Shown here: in pieces, positions 8,871-17,398 of the stretch
Position numbering within the stretch: position 1 is the first letter of the stretch
Layout of the letters: each line of letters opens with the position of its first letter
Made by a program: the position numbers and the translations under genes
Assembly: GCF_039710355.1 (NCBI RefSeq)
Contig: NZ_JBDKWZ010000004.1
Location: forward strand, 124,001 to 188,000
Origin: Rapidithrix thailandica
GTDB taxonomy: Bacteria; Bacteroidota; Bacteroidia; Cytophagales; Flammeovirgaceae
Direction of reading: 5' to 3'
DNA length: 64,000 bases
The notes under the pieces: generated by a model
Told to the model about the DNA's origin: nothing
The model's input: only the letters and a program-made list of their open reading frames with translations
Databases searched by the model: none

Positions 8871-9638
8871 TTATTCACCTTTTACCGACCCAACTCTTTT
8901 CTCAAATTCCGCAGAAACGATATTTTTATTCATATAATGTTGTAGATATAAAAAGGTAAAAAAGAAGGTAAGTACTCCGTTAATGGGTTGTTGAAATGAA
9001 AATTGATCCTCCATCTTTCGCTTTAACGTAAAAGTTGCAATCAAAAACAAGATTGAATATGAGAAGCTACAGAGGTACATGGTTAAAACGAAAGGCAACT
9101 GATTGCTACGAAAAATGGAAGGTATGGCTGAGGAGATTGTCAACTCCTGATGTAAAGCAGTGAATAAATAAGTAGTATTCAGGCTCCAGAAAAATAAAAG
9201 AAAGAAGGCAAACAGATGGCCCTTACGGTATTGTAACAGTGAAAATTTTTGATATAACCAATAGATATTGTATAAGCCAAGGGAAAAAAACGAGAGAAGG
9301 ACAAGTCCAAAAATGTTTCTTCTTTTGAATTGAAAAGATGGCTCGCTAAGTAAGAGGTACAAACTGAATACGATGAATATTTCATTGATAGGTGAAAGTG
9401 AGAAAATAAGCGGTGTCCAATGGGCGTAAGTGTCGAGACCGAACAATGGAATGAGAGACGGAATGAAAACCGCAAAAACGAGTCTTCCTATAATTCCCGT
9501 AGGCAGTAACCAACGAACCAAGGGGCTTTTGATCGATTCCCGCTTGGAAAAATAAATGAATAAGAGTCCAAAATAAAGTAGGATGTGGAAAAAATTATAG
9601 GCAAATAATTGAGCGATAAACTTTTGAATGAATTCCAT
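8871..9638 (-). CDS. Multi-pass membrane protein of unknown function
   Basis: A 255-residue protein with about seven hydrophobic segments and few charged residues. The stretch LSFFSLGLYNIYWLYQKF resembles the short glycine/tryptophan helix signature of DUF4234-type membrane proteins, and a second similar helix near the C-terminus ends in YLQHYMNK. I do not recognise a function. It is a single gene on the minus strand, upstream of the TonB-family gene and separated from it by about 180 bases, so probably not cotranscribed tightly with it. AT-rich codon use is partly explained by the Phe/Leu content. Confidence 0.7.
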   Translation of the reverse strand: MEFIQKFIAQLFAYNFFHILLYFGLLFIYFSKRESIKSPLVRWLLPTGIIGRLVFAVFIPSLIPLFGLDTYAHWTPLIFSLSPINEIFIVFSLYLLLSEPSFQFKRRNIFGLVLLSFFSLGLYNIYWLYQKFSLLQYRKGHLFAFFLLFFWSLNTTYLFTALHQELTISSAIPSIFRSNQLPFVLTMYLCSFSYSILFLIATFTLKRKMEDQFSFQQPINGVLTFFFTFLYLQHYMNKNIVSAEFEKRVGSVKGE

Positions 9639-9773
9639 CAGGGTAATTTTTAGGTGTAGTAGAACTTCCTATGGTTTTGAGTCAAAATAGCATTTAGAAA
9701 ATTTTATAGAATACGTAAATATCTATGATTTATTAGGGATTATTCTCCTAAAGGAGTGAAAGAATATATGGAA

Positions 9774-9808
9774 AAAGCCCTGATAGGCATTGTACCTATC
9801 AGGGCTTT
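9774..9808 (-). terminator. Terminator of the nitroreductase gene
   Basis: Perfect 14-bp stem AAAGCCCTGATAGG / CCTATCAGGGCTTT, 7-base loop, followed on the minus strand by a T run. Confidence 0.9.
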
Positions 9809-9837
9809 CGTGCAGGTCCTTTTTGAGAAAGGCGCTT

Positions 9838-10473
9838 TTAATTATAGATCTCGACGAGTTCTTCTACTGGCTTGCGAACTTTTGTGAGGTGTTGCGTTGC
9901 ATCTTCTTCCGAGCGGTACCCGATAGCCACCAATGCTACTGCCTGTAACCCTTTTTCGGAAAGCCCTAACAATTGATCGTATTGTTGGGGCTCAAAACCT
10001 TCCATCGGACAGGTATCAATGCCCTTTTGGGCACAGACAGTCAATAGCTTGCCAATGGCAATATAGGCCTGACGGGCATTCCAATCGGTAATGGCTTGAG
10101 CACTTTTTTCACTCACTTTTCCTTTGATAAAATCACCGTAGCCTTGGACAGTATCCAAGGGAATGTTGCGAGCTTCACTGATGCGTTGGATAAATGCATC
10201 AATGTCTTCTCCGGAAAGTTGTGTATAGCTACAGAAAACGACCAAGTGCGAAGCATCTACGGTTTGAGCTTGGTTCCAAGTGACGGGTTGAAGTTTCTTT
10301 TTTAATTCGGGATTAGAAATGACTAAAAATTTATACGGTTGTAAACCGTAAGAAGAAGCGGATAGTTGTAGCACGTTAATTAACTCATCGATGTCTTGTT
10401 GAGCTACTTTTTTACTTGCATCGAATTTTTTGGTGGCATAGCGCCACTGTAAGCTTTCTATCAAATTTGTCAT
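9838..10473 (-). CDS. NAD(P)H-dependent nitroreductase family oxidoreductase (NfsB-like)
   Basis: A 211-residue FMN flavoprotein of the nitroreductase superfamily. The N-terminus LQWRYATKKFDASKK contains the FMN-contacting RYATK motif, followed by SASSYGLQPYKFLVI, and the C-terminal part has the GIDTCPMEGF segment typical of NfsB-type enzymes. It should reduce quinones, nitroaromatics or other electrophiles with NAD(P)H in the cytoplasm. It lies downstream of the pirin gene in the same direction, with a terminator between them, so it may have its own promoter. Context of pirin and an AraC regulator suggests a redox or electrophile response, which is inference. Confidence 0.9.
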   Translation of the reverse strand: MTNLIESLQWRYATKKFDASKKVAQQDIDELINVLQLSASSYGLQPYKFLVISNPELKKKLQPVTWNQAQTVDASHLVVFCSYTQLSGEDIDAFIQRISEARNIPLDTVQGYGDFIKGKVSEKSAQAITDWNARQAYIAIGKLLTVCAQKGIDTCPMEGFEPQQYDQLLGLSEKGLQAVALVAIGYRSEEDATQHLTKVRKPVEELVEIYN

Positions 10474-10516
10474 GGGTTAAAAAAAATGATTTAAGTGGTT
10501 TGACAATTACGTGAAA

Positions 10517-10547
10517 AGGAAACCAAGAGTTCTATTCTTGGCTTCCC
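10517..10547 (-). terminator. Terminator of the pirin gene
   Basis: Imperfect stem GGAAACCAAGA / TTCTTGGCTTCC with one mismatch and a short loop; on the minus strand it is followed by TTTTC. Confidence 0.6.
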
Positions 10548-10569
10548 TTAGTATGAATTCTTTAAAGGA

Positions 10570-11289
10570 TTAATACGCCAAATCCATGGGTACTTCCATC
10601 AATAAGACCTCTGCCTGAGTGTTGGCCTGAAGTTGAAATTGATCCGCATTCCAGATGCCCATGCCATCTCTTCTCTCCAACGATTGATTGGCTACGGTCA
10701 CCTCTCCCTCAATGACAAACAAGTAGAGGCCATTGCCTTTCTTTTTGAGTTGATACCGGGTTTCAAATCCCTGATCTAAATTCCCGCGGTGAAACCATGT
10801 GTCTTGATACACCCACATCCCTTCGTCATCCGGGTTGGGGGAGAGGACTTGTTGCAAGCGATTATGTCGCTCTTTGGGGTCAAAGGCAATTTGTTCGTAC
10901 CGGGGTTCTACGTCTCTTTTGTTGGGAAATACCCATATTTGCAAAAGATTGACCGCTTCCGATGTACTTTTGTTGAACTCGGAGTGAAAAACCCCTGTGC
11001 CGGCTGACATTACCTGAATTTCATTTTTGCGAATAACACCACTGTTGCCCATACTGTCTTTGTGTTCAAGAGCGCCTTGTAGAGGAATGGTGATGATTTC
11101 CATATTGTCATGAGGGTGCATGCCAAATCCTCCGCCTCCCTGAATCACATCGTCATTCAAGACTCGTAGCACGCCAAAGTGTACTCTTTCCGGGTCGTGA
11201 TAATTCGCGAAACTAAACGTGTGATGGGCATTGAGCCAACCATGATTGGCATGGCCCCGGGTGTCTGCTTTATGCACAATCGTATTCAT
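10570..11289 (-). CDS. Pirin family protein
   Basis: A 239-residue bicupin. Metal ligands are visible in FGMHPHDNMEII (two His and Glu) and in GTGVFHSEFN, the conserved pirin core. Pirins bind iron and some oxidise flavonols such as quercetin or sense redox state. I place the start at ATG 11289 (MNTIVHKADTRGHA) because AAAGGAGAG stands just upstream; the frame stays open 14 codons further but without a better site. It is transcribed in the same direction as the AraC regulator upstream (195 bases away) and the nitroreductase downstream. Substrate is unknown. Confidence 0.92.
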   Translation of the reverse strand: MNTIVHKADTRGHANHGWLNAHHTFSFANYHDPERVHFGVLRVLNDDVIQGGGGFGMHPHDNMEIITIPLQGALEHKDSMGNSGVIRKNEIQVMSAGTGVFHSEFNKSTSEAVNLLQIWVFPNKRDVEPRYEQIAFDPKERHNRLQQVLSPNPDDEGMWVYQDTWFHRGNLDQGFETRYQLKKKGNGLYLFVIEGEVTVANQSLERRDGMGIWNADQFQLQANTQAEVLLMEVPMDLAY

Positions 11290-11484
11290 AATCTCTCCTT
11301 TTTTATGATTACCAGTAAAGACTACCTCCAACCGTTTTTATTGATTCGGTCAGTCCAGACAGGTGATGATTTATAGATTTGTACCTTACAAAGGTAACTG
11401 GCTACAGGGGGTTTGTAAATTGAAAAATCCCGGATAAGATTGTAAAAATTGTGGTAGTCTTGAGTTTGGTGAAACGGCAAAACC

Positions 11485-12369
11485 TCAAACATGGGATAAC
11501 TTATGGCTCTTTTTAAATTGTTGAAGTGTTTGACCGGCATTACCCTTAAACACTTTGCTGAAATGGGCCGGGTCGGTAAAACCTAACTGGTAGCCGATTT
11601 CTTTGGCACTCATAGGGCTGAGGGCAGCCAGGCGTTTTGCCTCCAGGATGATACGGTTTTGGATGTATTCTTTGGCACTTTTTCCCACATATTTACTGGT
11701 GATTTCATTGAGATAGCCAGGAGTGATGTGGAGCTGATCCGCGTAGTCTTTTACCTTATGAAATTCGGAATAATGTTTTTCAACGCTATGTCTGAATTTT
11801 CTCAGTAACTCCCTGGCTCCATGAAGCTCTTGAGGGGTAATAAGCTTTTCTTTTTTACATGCCTGAAAGGATTCGATCAGAAAAAGTTTTAAATAAGCAC
11901 CCAGGCTATCGTATTTGTATTCTGCTTCGGAAGCCTGTAAAGCTTGCATTTGTTCTACGAAAAAATGCAGTTTCTTCGCTTTGTTTTCATGGACGGTCAA
12001 AGGAGGGGTTTCACAAGTATCTTTAAAGATAAAATGGTTGGCGATAAAATCTTCCGCAATGGCATTGTACTGTAAAAATTCGGGGGTAAACAGAATGGAA
12101 ATACCTGTAGGGTTCGGAGCCGTTTTGACCTGATGTATTTTATCGGGAGCAACCAAAAACAATGAATTGGGCCGTATCGGATATTCTTTGAAATCGATGA
12201 TATGACTACCCCTAGCCGTAAACGACCAGAGAATGGTGTAGAAGTGATGCCGGTGAGGTGCATCCGCTTTGCCTCCGTTCCTGGCATAAATTTCTTCCAT
12301 ACTTCGAATTGTGAAGCTGACCCGCCTGTTTTCTTCTTCTAAATGATAACTTGGAATACCGTTTCCCAT
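11485..12369 (-). CDS. AraC family transcriptional regulator
   Basis: A 294-residue regulator. The N-terminal half is a cupin-like sensor (DAPHRHHFYTILWSFTARG and an LVAPDKIHQV strand); the C-terminal third (about 190-290) holds the two helix-turn-helix units of the AraC/XylS family, ending in GFTDPAHFSKVFKGNAGQT. It probably responds to a small molecule and controls neighbouring genes, possibly pirin and the nitroreductase downstream. The start lies 34 bases after the stop of the hydrolase gene, suggesting readthrough from sanA-like and hydrolase genes. No binding site could be identified. Confidence 0.92.
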   Translation of the reverse strand: MGNGIPSYHLEEENRRVSFTIRSMEEIYARNGGKADAPHRHHFYTILWSFTARGSHIIDFKEYPIRPNSLFLVAPDKIHQVKTAPNPTGISILFTPEFLQYNAIAEDFIANHFIFKDTCETPPLTVHENKAKKLHFFVEQMQALQASEAEYKYDSLGAYLKLFLIESFQACKKEKLITPQELHGARELLRKFRHSVEKHYSEFHKVKDYADQLHITPGYLNEITSKYVGKSAKEYIQNRIILEAKRLAALSPMSAKEIGYQLGFTDPAHFSKVFKGNAGQTLQQFKKSHKLSHV

Positions 12370-12403
12370 AGGGCAAAATTACAGACTACAACCCGGAATT
12401 TCT

Positions 12404-13105
12404 TTATTTTTCCTTCTCTTTAAAGGTTGGATTACTTTGGAGTAATTCTGCTAAATATTGATTGATTTGAGAAGCATGGCTCCATACCATCAGGTGCCCT
12501 CCATGCGAGATAAGTGTATCGGCTTGTACCTTATGGTACGGGATCAGTCTATCCGATGAACCGTGAATATGAATGAGGTTGTCCGGCGTTTTGTTGTGTT
12601 GCCAAGTTAAACACTGCCCAAGTGCCCAGTGGAAAAAATGAGCGTCTGTATGGTGCACAAAAGATTTTATTAAGGTTTGTTCTTCTTTCGTATCGGCTCC
12701 AAAAAGCCAATTCATTAAAGACGAAGCGATGGCATGAAGCTGAAGTGGTATGATCCGGTGGAGCTTGAGAAAACCTGCCATCCGGTAAAGTCGGGGGATT
12801 TGCCGGCAATTGGCAAAACTGGAAATCAAAATCACTTTTTGAGGGGAGCTGAGTTGAGCCATTTCACTTGCCAGTAAACCTCCGAAAGAAAGCCCGACTA
12901 ACCAAAAGGGCTGTGTTTGATCAATTTGCGAAAGCAACCGGAAAGCATACCGTTTTAAGGGTTCTTGGTGGCCCGGTTCGAGCCAATGAATATGCCGTTT
13001 TGAAAAACCTTCGGGTAAGCTAATCCGCTCAAATACTCGGTGGTCCGCTCCCAGTCCGCTGATAAAATAAACCTTGGCAGATGGGTTGTGTTTTTGCTCA
13101 TTCAT
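12404..13105 (-). CDS. Alpha/beta hydrolase
   Basis: A 233-residue protein of the alpha/beta hydrolase fold. The nucleophile elbow is GLSFGG (Ser in WLVGLSFGGLLASE); the acid is probably the Asp of HGSSDRLIPY and the base the His of SHGGHLMVWSHA. An oxyanion-side motif ISGLGADHRVF follows the first strand. Substrate is not evident; it could be an esterase or lipase-like enzyme. It starts only 5 bases after the stop of the SanA/YdcF-like gene, so the two are almost certainly cotranscribed. Confidence 0.85.
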   Translation of the reverse strand: MNEQKHNPSAKVYFISGLGADHRVFERISLPEGFSKRHIHWLEPGHQEPLKRYAFRLLSQIDQTQPFWLVGLSFGGLLASEMAQLSSPQKVILISSFANCRQIPRLYRMAGFLKLHRIIPLQLHAIASSLMNWLFGADTKEEQTLIKSFVHHTDAHFFHWALGQCLTWQHNKTPDNLIHIHGSSDRLIPYHKVQADTLISHGGHLMVWSHASQINQYLAELLQSNPTFKEKEK

Positions 13106-13110
13106 GTTTT

Positions 13111-13779
13111 TTAAGGAATATTGATTTTTTCTCCCAAAAACTTAGGTTGAGTATTGAGTACGTAAATATCCAAGAGGCATTTTACCCGGGCAAGCTTTTC
13201 CCGGACTTGGACTTTGAAACCGTAACGGGTATCTACATCGCGAGCATTGAAGGCCACAGCCTGCATATCATTTTTCTCTGCGAGAAAAAGTGCGCGTTCA
13301 TTATGAAACGGTTGTGAAATGACCGTAAGTTTGGATTGCCCGAATACTTTTTTACTTCTGATGATAGAATCAAGCGTACGAAAGCCTGCATAATCCAAGA
13401 TGATACAATCTTCGGGAATACCTCTTTTGACGAGGTCTTCTTTAAACATCTGTGGCTCATTGTACGACATTTGAGCATTGTCGCCACTTACAAGGATATA
13501 ATCGATCTTTCGGTTTTGAAAAAGTTGTACAGCCGCTTCCAATCGATAAATATAATAGAGGTTTCTTCTGCCGTTGATGACATATTTGGAGGTTCCCAAC
13601 AGCATCCCTACCTTATTGTGAGGCAGTTGATCTACTGAATTGAAACATGCTTTCGAATAACTGGAAATGGTGGCATCGGAGATAAGGATTGCACAGATAC
13701 AAAGTAGTCCGCCGGATAGTAGCCACCAGGACAGTTTTTTGATCTTTCGCTTGGTCGGTTTAATCATTTTCATGTGCAT
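13111..13779 (-). CDS. SanA/YdcF (DUF218) family membrane protein
   Basis: A 222-residue protein with one N-terminal membrane anchor (about residues 18-38) and a DUF218 domain: VGMLLGTSKYV, DYILVSGDNAQMSYNE, VKRGIPEDCIILDYAGFRT and VISQPFHNERAL. SanA in enteric bacteria is linked to envelope barrier function and vancomycin resistance at high temperature, while other DUF218 proteins bind AdoMet or act in envelope glycan metabolism. The first Met is used; Met at codons 3 or 5 are also possible starts. It heads a minus-strand group with the hydrolase and the AraC regulator. Confidence 0.88.
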   Translation of the reverse strand: MHMKMIKPTKRKIKKLSWWLLSGGLLCICAILISDATISSYSKACFNSVDQLPHNKVGMLLGTSKYVINGRRNLYYIYRLEAAVQLFQNRKIDYILVSGDNAQMSYNEPQMFKEDLVKRGIPEDCIILDYAGFRTLDSIIRSKKVFGQSKLTVISQPFHNERALFLAEKNDMQAVAFNARDVDTRYGFKVQVREKLARVKCLLDIYVLNTQPKFLGEKINIP

Positions 13780-13952
13780 TGATCTTTTGCTAGTCTATTA
13801 ATCAAAGTTAATGGGCAGAATGCAAAGTGGGGTAAGATGTCAAGATTATTTTGGAAAGCGTACTTCCAAGCCTGGCCTTACCAGGAGCTTCTTGGTAAAC
13901 CTGTTGTAAAAGTGGTTTTGCTACTGAGTGAAATACCGCTTTTAATTTTAGA

Positions 13953-14097
13953 GCATGTTTAAAATTCGCTGTGGGAGATGCTCCTTTGAGAGGTTGCCCT
14001 CTTTGATGATGAAAATTTTCAGTTTAGGGTTCTCAAAAATGATGCACTGAGAGCCCTGAAATGGGAGTTTACAGCCCAAAAGATGAAGTTTAAACAT
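13953..14097. repeat. Segment bounded by inverted repeats, possible MITE or IS remnant
   Basis: CATGTTTAAA near 13954-13963 is repeated inverted as TTTAAACATG near 14089-14098, bounding about 145 bases. On the minus strand the segment stays open for about 49 codons from an ATG formed by the repeat itself to a TAA just outside. No target duplication could be seen, and there is no second copy in this window, so the mobile origin is only an inference. Confidence 0.3.
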
Positions 14098-14540
14098 GTA
14101 TCCTTAACTACGGGGAAATAAAAATAGAAAGCTGTGAGGATTGACACGAGTGTTTCAGTAATGGATATGAATGTGTATGTTGCTGTTTGTTTTGAAAATA
14201 GGCTAGTTGAGGTTGTAGGCTGGGGAAATAGATCAACCACTCCCTCTTAAGGTATAAAAAATACCCTGTAAAATTACGAAGTACCCTACTTGGGCAATGA
14301 AGAACGATTTAATTGAGGAGTGCCTCATAAACGGAGAGAAGGTGTTCTATAGAAGGATGTCCTTTGCCTTGAGCCATAGACCGAAAAGAGTAGCCAAGAG
14401 TGAACTTGGCGGTTAACACCCGACTGGCAAATGTAGGACGAGGTTTTATAGATTCATAGTTAAAAAAATAAGAATACTTTAGCGAAGACGTCTTAATTTT
14501 TACTACAGTGATTTCTCCTTTATTAAAAGACTGATATAAA

Positions 14541-14564
14541 AACGCCCGGCACAAGCCAGGCGTT
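14541..14564 (-). terminator. Terminator of the small acidic lipoprotein gene
   Basis: Ten-base stem AACGCCCGGC / GCCAGGCGTT with one G-T pair and a 4-base loop, followed on the minus strand by TTTAT. Confidence 0.8.
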
Positions 14565-14581
14565 CATTTACTTATTCTTCA

Positions 14582-14854
14582 TTACTCTTTTACGGCTTCT
14601 TCCAGTTCTTCTACTTTTTCTTCTACTTCATTGGCCGTTTCATCTAAAACTTCGTTCGCCAGTGAGTCTACTTGATTTGCAAGAGTATCCACTGAAGCGG
14701 CTTCATTGTTAGTGCTTTCATGTTCGGTCGTTTGTACTTGCTCAGTAGCTTCGGTTTTTTCTTCGTTTGAAGAACCCTCTTCACTTGACTGAGGAGTGTT
14801 ACAAGCTGTTACCATCAAGAATGCAATGAGAAGGAGTGTGTTAAAATGTTTCAT
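14582..14854 (-). CDS. Small acidic lipoprotein, unknown function
   Basis: About 90 residues. The ATG at 14854 gives MKHFNTLLLIAFLMVTACN, a lipoprotein signal with Cys at residue 18; an upstream in-frame extension of 15 codons would spoil this signal and is rejected. The mature part is almost entirely Glu, Thr, Ser, Asn and Val, including DTLANQVDSLANEVLDET heptad-like spacing that suggests a coiled coil. No domain is recognised. It is a single gene with its own terminator. An envelope-associated role is inferred only from the lipid anchor. Confidence 0.7.
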   Translation of the reverse strand: MKHFNTLLLIAFLMVTACNTPQSSEEGSSNEEKTEATEQVQTTEHESTNNEAASVDTLANQVDSLANEVLDETANEVEEKVEELEEAVKE

Positions 14855-15120
14855 GTTATATTGAATTTTTTTGTACTTTTCTGGATAAAAGTGTGCCAAA
14901 ATGCAATTTTGCTTTTATTTTTTATCCTTATTCTAAGAATCTACTGCCGTTCAGAGGCTTTGTCTCTATACCCAAAAATAAGATGCACAGCATTGTGGGT
15001 ATAGTTTCTAAGACTGTTGTTTATCGCTTACCCATAAATGCGGAAAATGTCTACATGAGGACCTGTTTGCCCGGAATAGCAGTAGGATCGCAAAAATTCA
15101 ATATGGCTCATAAGCAGTTG

Positions 15121-16248
15121 TTATAGCTTATCGTAGTGAATTTCACTTAGTTTTATTTGTTCGTGAATACGGACTTCTTTATTTATATCCACGATTTTAA
15201 GATGGATCACGGGATCTTCCGGATTCCAATCTATTTCAATCAACCCATAGTGGTTTTCCATAATAGCTCCCGCTATGCGGTTATCGTTGGGCGTGGCAAA
15301 GTCCCATTTGGAAGTGATGCCACTGGAAGTCAGGTCGTAGATAGGGTAATTGTCTTCCCGTTCAAGTTTGGAAAGCTCCGCATAATGTACATCCCCGGAA
15401 ATAAACATAACCCCGTTGGCTTGAGTCTTTTGGATCAGGTCCAGTAATTTTTGTTGCTCATGTGGAAAATTAGCCCAGGCTTCGTATCCGTTATAGGTAA
15501 TGCCAAACTGTGAACTGGAACAAACAATTCGTAAATCGGCCGGAATGCTGAGTTGCTCTTCCAACCATAGCCATTGACCGGTTCCCATGAGGGTTGAGTC
15601 TGCTGTTTCATAGGGCCAATAGTCCAAGCCGTAATGAAATTTTGTAGTGTCAACTTCCTGGCCTTCGTATTTTCGTAAGTCATCCCGGAAGGTTCTTAAA
15701 TCCAACAAGATGAACTGCACCGTTTTTCCTTCGGCTTCAAAATAAGTACTGGTGTAAATACCTTCTCGTTGGTGGCGTATGTCATCAGCCGGGGCTTTCC
15801 AAAAATCCAAGAAAATTTCCTTTGATTCCTTTTTAAAAGGATAGTGCCTGCCCGCATCGTTCCATCCATAGTCATGGTCGTCCCAGGTGGCCAGGATGTG
15901 AGCGCTTTGGCTCAGATTCTTAAATTCCTCTTTCGCTCCCAGGCGCTTGTATTTGTTGCGGAGTGTGTCCATATTTTTTGTATCACCATAGATATTATCG
16001 CCTAAAAAGACAAAGACATCGGGGTTTTGCTCTGCGGCTAATTGCAAGATAGGTTGGGGTTCATCCTGATACCCACAAGAGCCAAAGGCGATTTTACTTA
16101 CTTTTTCCGGAACCACATGTTCTTTGGTGTAAGAAGGCGTGACGGACTCTTCCTTTGTTGTTTGGGTTTCCTCTTTTTTCTTAGAGGTACATTGCCAGGC
16201 CAGGCAGGCATACAAGCAGGCTAAAAGCCCAATCCATTGTTTTTTCAT
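15121..16248 (-). CDS. PhoD-like alkaline phosphatase family lipoprotein
   Basis: A 375-residue lipoprotein. The ATG at 16248 starts MKKQWIGLLACLYACLAWQC, with the lipidated Cys at residue 20; the 80 codons open upstream are not signal-like and are left out. The body is a PhoD-type metallophosphatase: IAFGSCGYQ near the start, FLGDNIYGDT, WDDHDYGWND as the metal-binding core, then VFISGDVHYAEL. Members hydrolyse phosphate mono- or diesters outside the cytoplasm. Length is close to the family. It is monocistronic; I see no Pho box and the exact substrate is unknown. Confidence 0.9.
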   Translation of the reverse strand: MKKQWIGLLACLYACLAWQCTSKKKEETQTTKEESVTPSYTKEHVVPEKVSKIAFGSCGYQDEPQPILQLAAEQNPDVFVFLGDNIYGDTKNMDTLRNKYKRLGAKEEFKNLSQSAHILATWDDHDYGWNDAGRHYPFKKESKEIFLDFWKAPADDIRHQREGIYTSTYFEAEGKTVQFILLDLRTFRDDLRKYEGQEVDTTKFHYGLDYWPYETADSTLMGTGQWLWLEEQLSIPADLRIVCSSSQFGITYNGYEAWANFPHEQQKLLDLIQKTQANGVMFISGDVHYAELSKLEREDNYPIYDLTSSGITSKWDFATPNDNRIAGAIMENHYGLIEIDWNPEDPVIHLKIVDINKEVRIHEQIKLSEIHYDKL

Positions 16249-16311
16249 GAGTAGGTTTTTCAAAAAAATTAGTTCAATAAGTTTAGGCGAATGTAAAAAA
16301 ATGCAAAGAAA

Positions 16312-16332
16312 AAGCCGGCATATAGCCGGCTT
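16312..16332 (-). terminator. Terminator of the hemerythrin-domain gene
   Basis: Stem AAGCCGGC / GCCGGCTT with a 5-base loop, followed on the minus strand by TTTCTTT. Confidence 0.8.
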
Positions 16333-16396
16333 GTGTGATAGTTTTTGAGTGGAATTTGTACTGTAATAGATACAATGGAGTGTATAGCTCTTTTTT

Positions 16397-17125
16397 TTAA
16401 TAATTGAAAAATGCTTGTTCCAGTTTCCTGGCTTTTGGTATGAGTACATGGTCTTCCAACAAACCGTGAATATGCAAATCGTCTTCAAAGGCTTGTAATT
16501 GTGTAAGAAGTATTTTGAAATTTAAAGAATTTTGTAGCTCCGGGTCGTAATGCATAATGATTTGGCTGACCAAACTGATTTGGCGTTCTATCTCATCATC
16601 GTGATGTGTTTCGAATACATCCAAGCGGTAAGTAGAGTCATTTAACTCGCCAATGGCACTTGCGCCTCCCTCGTAGTATACTTTGTACAAATCGGAAATA
16701 TAGGGAAACAGGTGAATTTCTTCGTCTTCGATATGATTGATTAAATCATTTTCATATTGCTTGAAAAAGTCGATTAAAACTTTGATTAAAGCATGTGAGG
16801 GGTGAAATATCTGAGCCAGGTTGCTGATGGATTGCTCTATTTCCAGCAGGCGTTTGTTCAAATAAAAGGAATGGGTTTTTTGCAAATAATCCAGGATCAG
16901 TGGAATGGAAAATGCTTCAAAATTTTTCGGATGAAAGTTATTTTTAACATCTGCAAAAGCATCCATCAACTGGATGAAAAATGCAGCATCAATATCGTGG
17001 TGATCACAAAATAGACTAACGGTACAGTTCAGGTTTTGAGTAGTAGGATTATAGCGGGCAATGGCCATTTCTACGAAAGGATAATTCTGAATCGCTTCTC
17101 TCAGATTAGTGGTTTCAGTAAACAT
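16397..17125 (-). CDS. Hemerythrin-domain protein, RIC/ScdA-like
   Basis: A 242-residue protein resembling the repair-of-iron-centres (YtfE/ScdA) family. The C-terminal two thirds is a four-helix hemerythrin-like bundle whose metal ligands are visible in KTHSFYLNKRL, NHIEDEEIHLFPY, FETHHDDEI and HGLLEDHVLIP. The N-terminal part resembles the short ScdA_N domain (LREAIQNYPFVEMAIARYNP) but the family's Cys-Cys motif is reduced to a single Cys in LFCDHHDID. Such di-iron proteins help repair Fe-S clusters after nitric oxide or oxidative damage. An inverted repeat upstream (17161-17214) may be an operator. Confidence 0.82.
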   Translation of the reverse strand: MFTETTNLREAIQNYPFVEMAIARYNPTTQNLNCTVSLFCDHHDIDAAFFIQLMDAFADVKNNFHPKNFEAFSIPLILDYLQKTHSFYLNKRLLEIEQSISNLAQIFHPSHALIKVLIDFFKQYENDLINHIEDEEIHLFPYISDLYKVYYEGGASAIGELNDSTYRLDVFETHHDDEIERQISLVSQIIMHYDPELQNSLNFKILLTQLQAFEDDLHIHGLLEDHVLIPKARKLEQAFFNY

Positions 17126-17160
17126 ATTCGTACTTTTTATAGTCTATGAAGTTTAATGTT

Positions 17161-17214
17161 ATCCAAAGGTCATTCGCTTTCACTGCAAGGTTTGGACTCT
17201 AACCTTTGGTGGAT
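17161..17214. promoter_or_regulatory. Inverted repeat upstream of the hemerythrin gene
   Basis: ATCCAAAGGT (17161-17170) faces ACCTTTGGTGGAT (17202-17214): reverse-complemented, the second arm is the first with three extra bases inserted. It ends about 35 bases before the start codon. It could be an operator half-site pair or a leader hairpin; no regulator is known. Confidence 0.35.
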
Positions 17215-17398
17215 AAGGCTAAAATAAGAGCTTGTCAGGTGTTAAATAATGATCTTTATCATCCTTGATTTAATTCAGAATAATTTTAAATGATGATAGA
17301 CCTGTTTAGCCTTGTAGAGAACTATTGAAAAACAGAATGTTTTCCCTTGGTAGTGAGCCGGTGTGCCCACTTGATCAGGCTTTTTCCTTTCTCAATTG

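Larger units (their letters stand above)
13780..14581. other. Gene-poor stretch, about 800 bases
   Basis: I see no convincing gene. Short minus-strand open frames at 14019-14240 and 14309-14554 have no recognisable domain, no clear ribosome binding site and composition like shadow frames. The stretch contains the inverted-repeat-bounded segment at 13953-14097 and the terminator at 14541-14564. It may hold decayed mobile DNA. Confidence 0.5.

Noticed and set aside
10570..11331. Longer version of the pirin protein starting at 11331
   Set aside because: A strong Shine-Dalgarno-like site supports the ATG at 11289.
12970..12990. GGTTCGAGCC as a possible tRNA T-arm
   Set aside because: It lies in the coding part of the hydrolase gene and no acceptor stem fits around it.
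14019..14240. Open frame on the minus strand in the gene-poor stretch
   Set aside because: Unlike any family I know, no ribosome binding site, partly overlaps the inverted-repeat segment; looks like chance.
14309..14554. Open frame of about 81 codons on the minus strand
   Set aside because: No domain, runs into the terminator region of the next gene, no clear start site.
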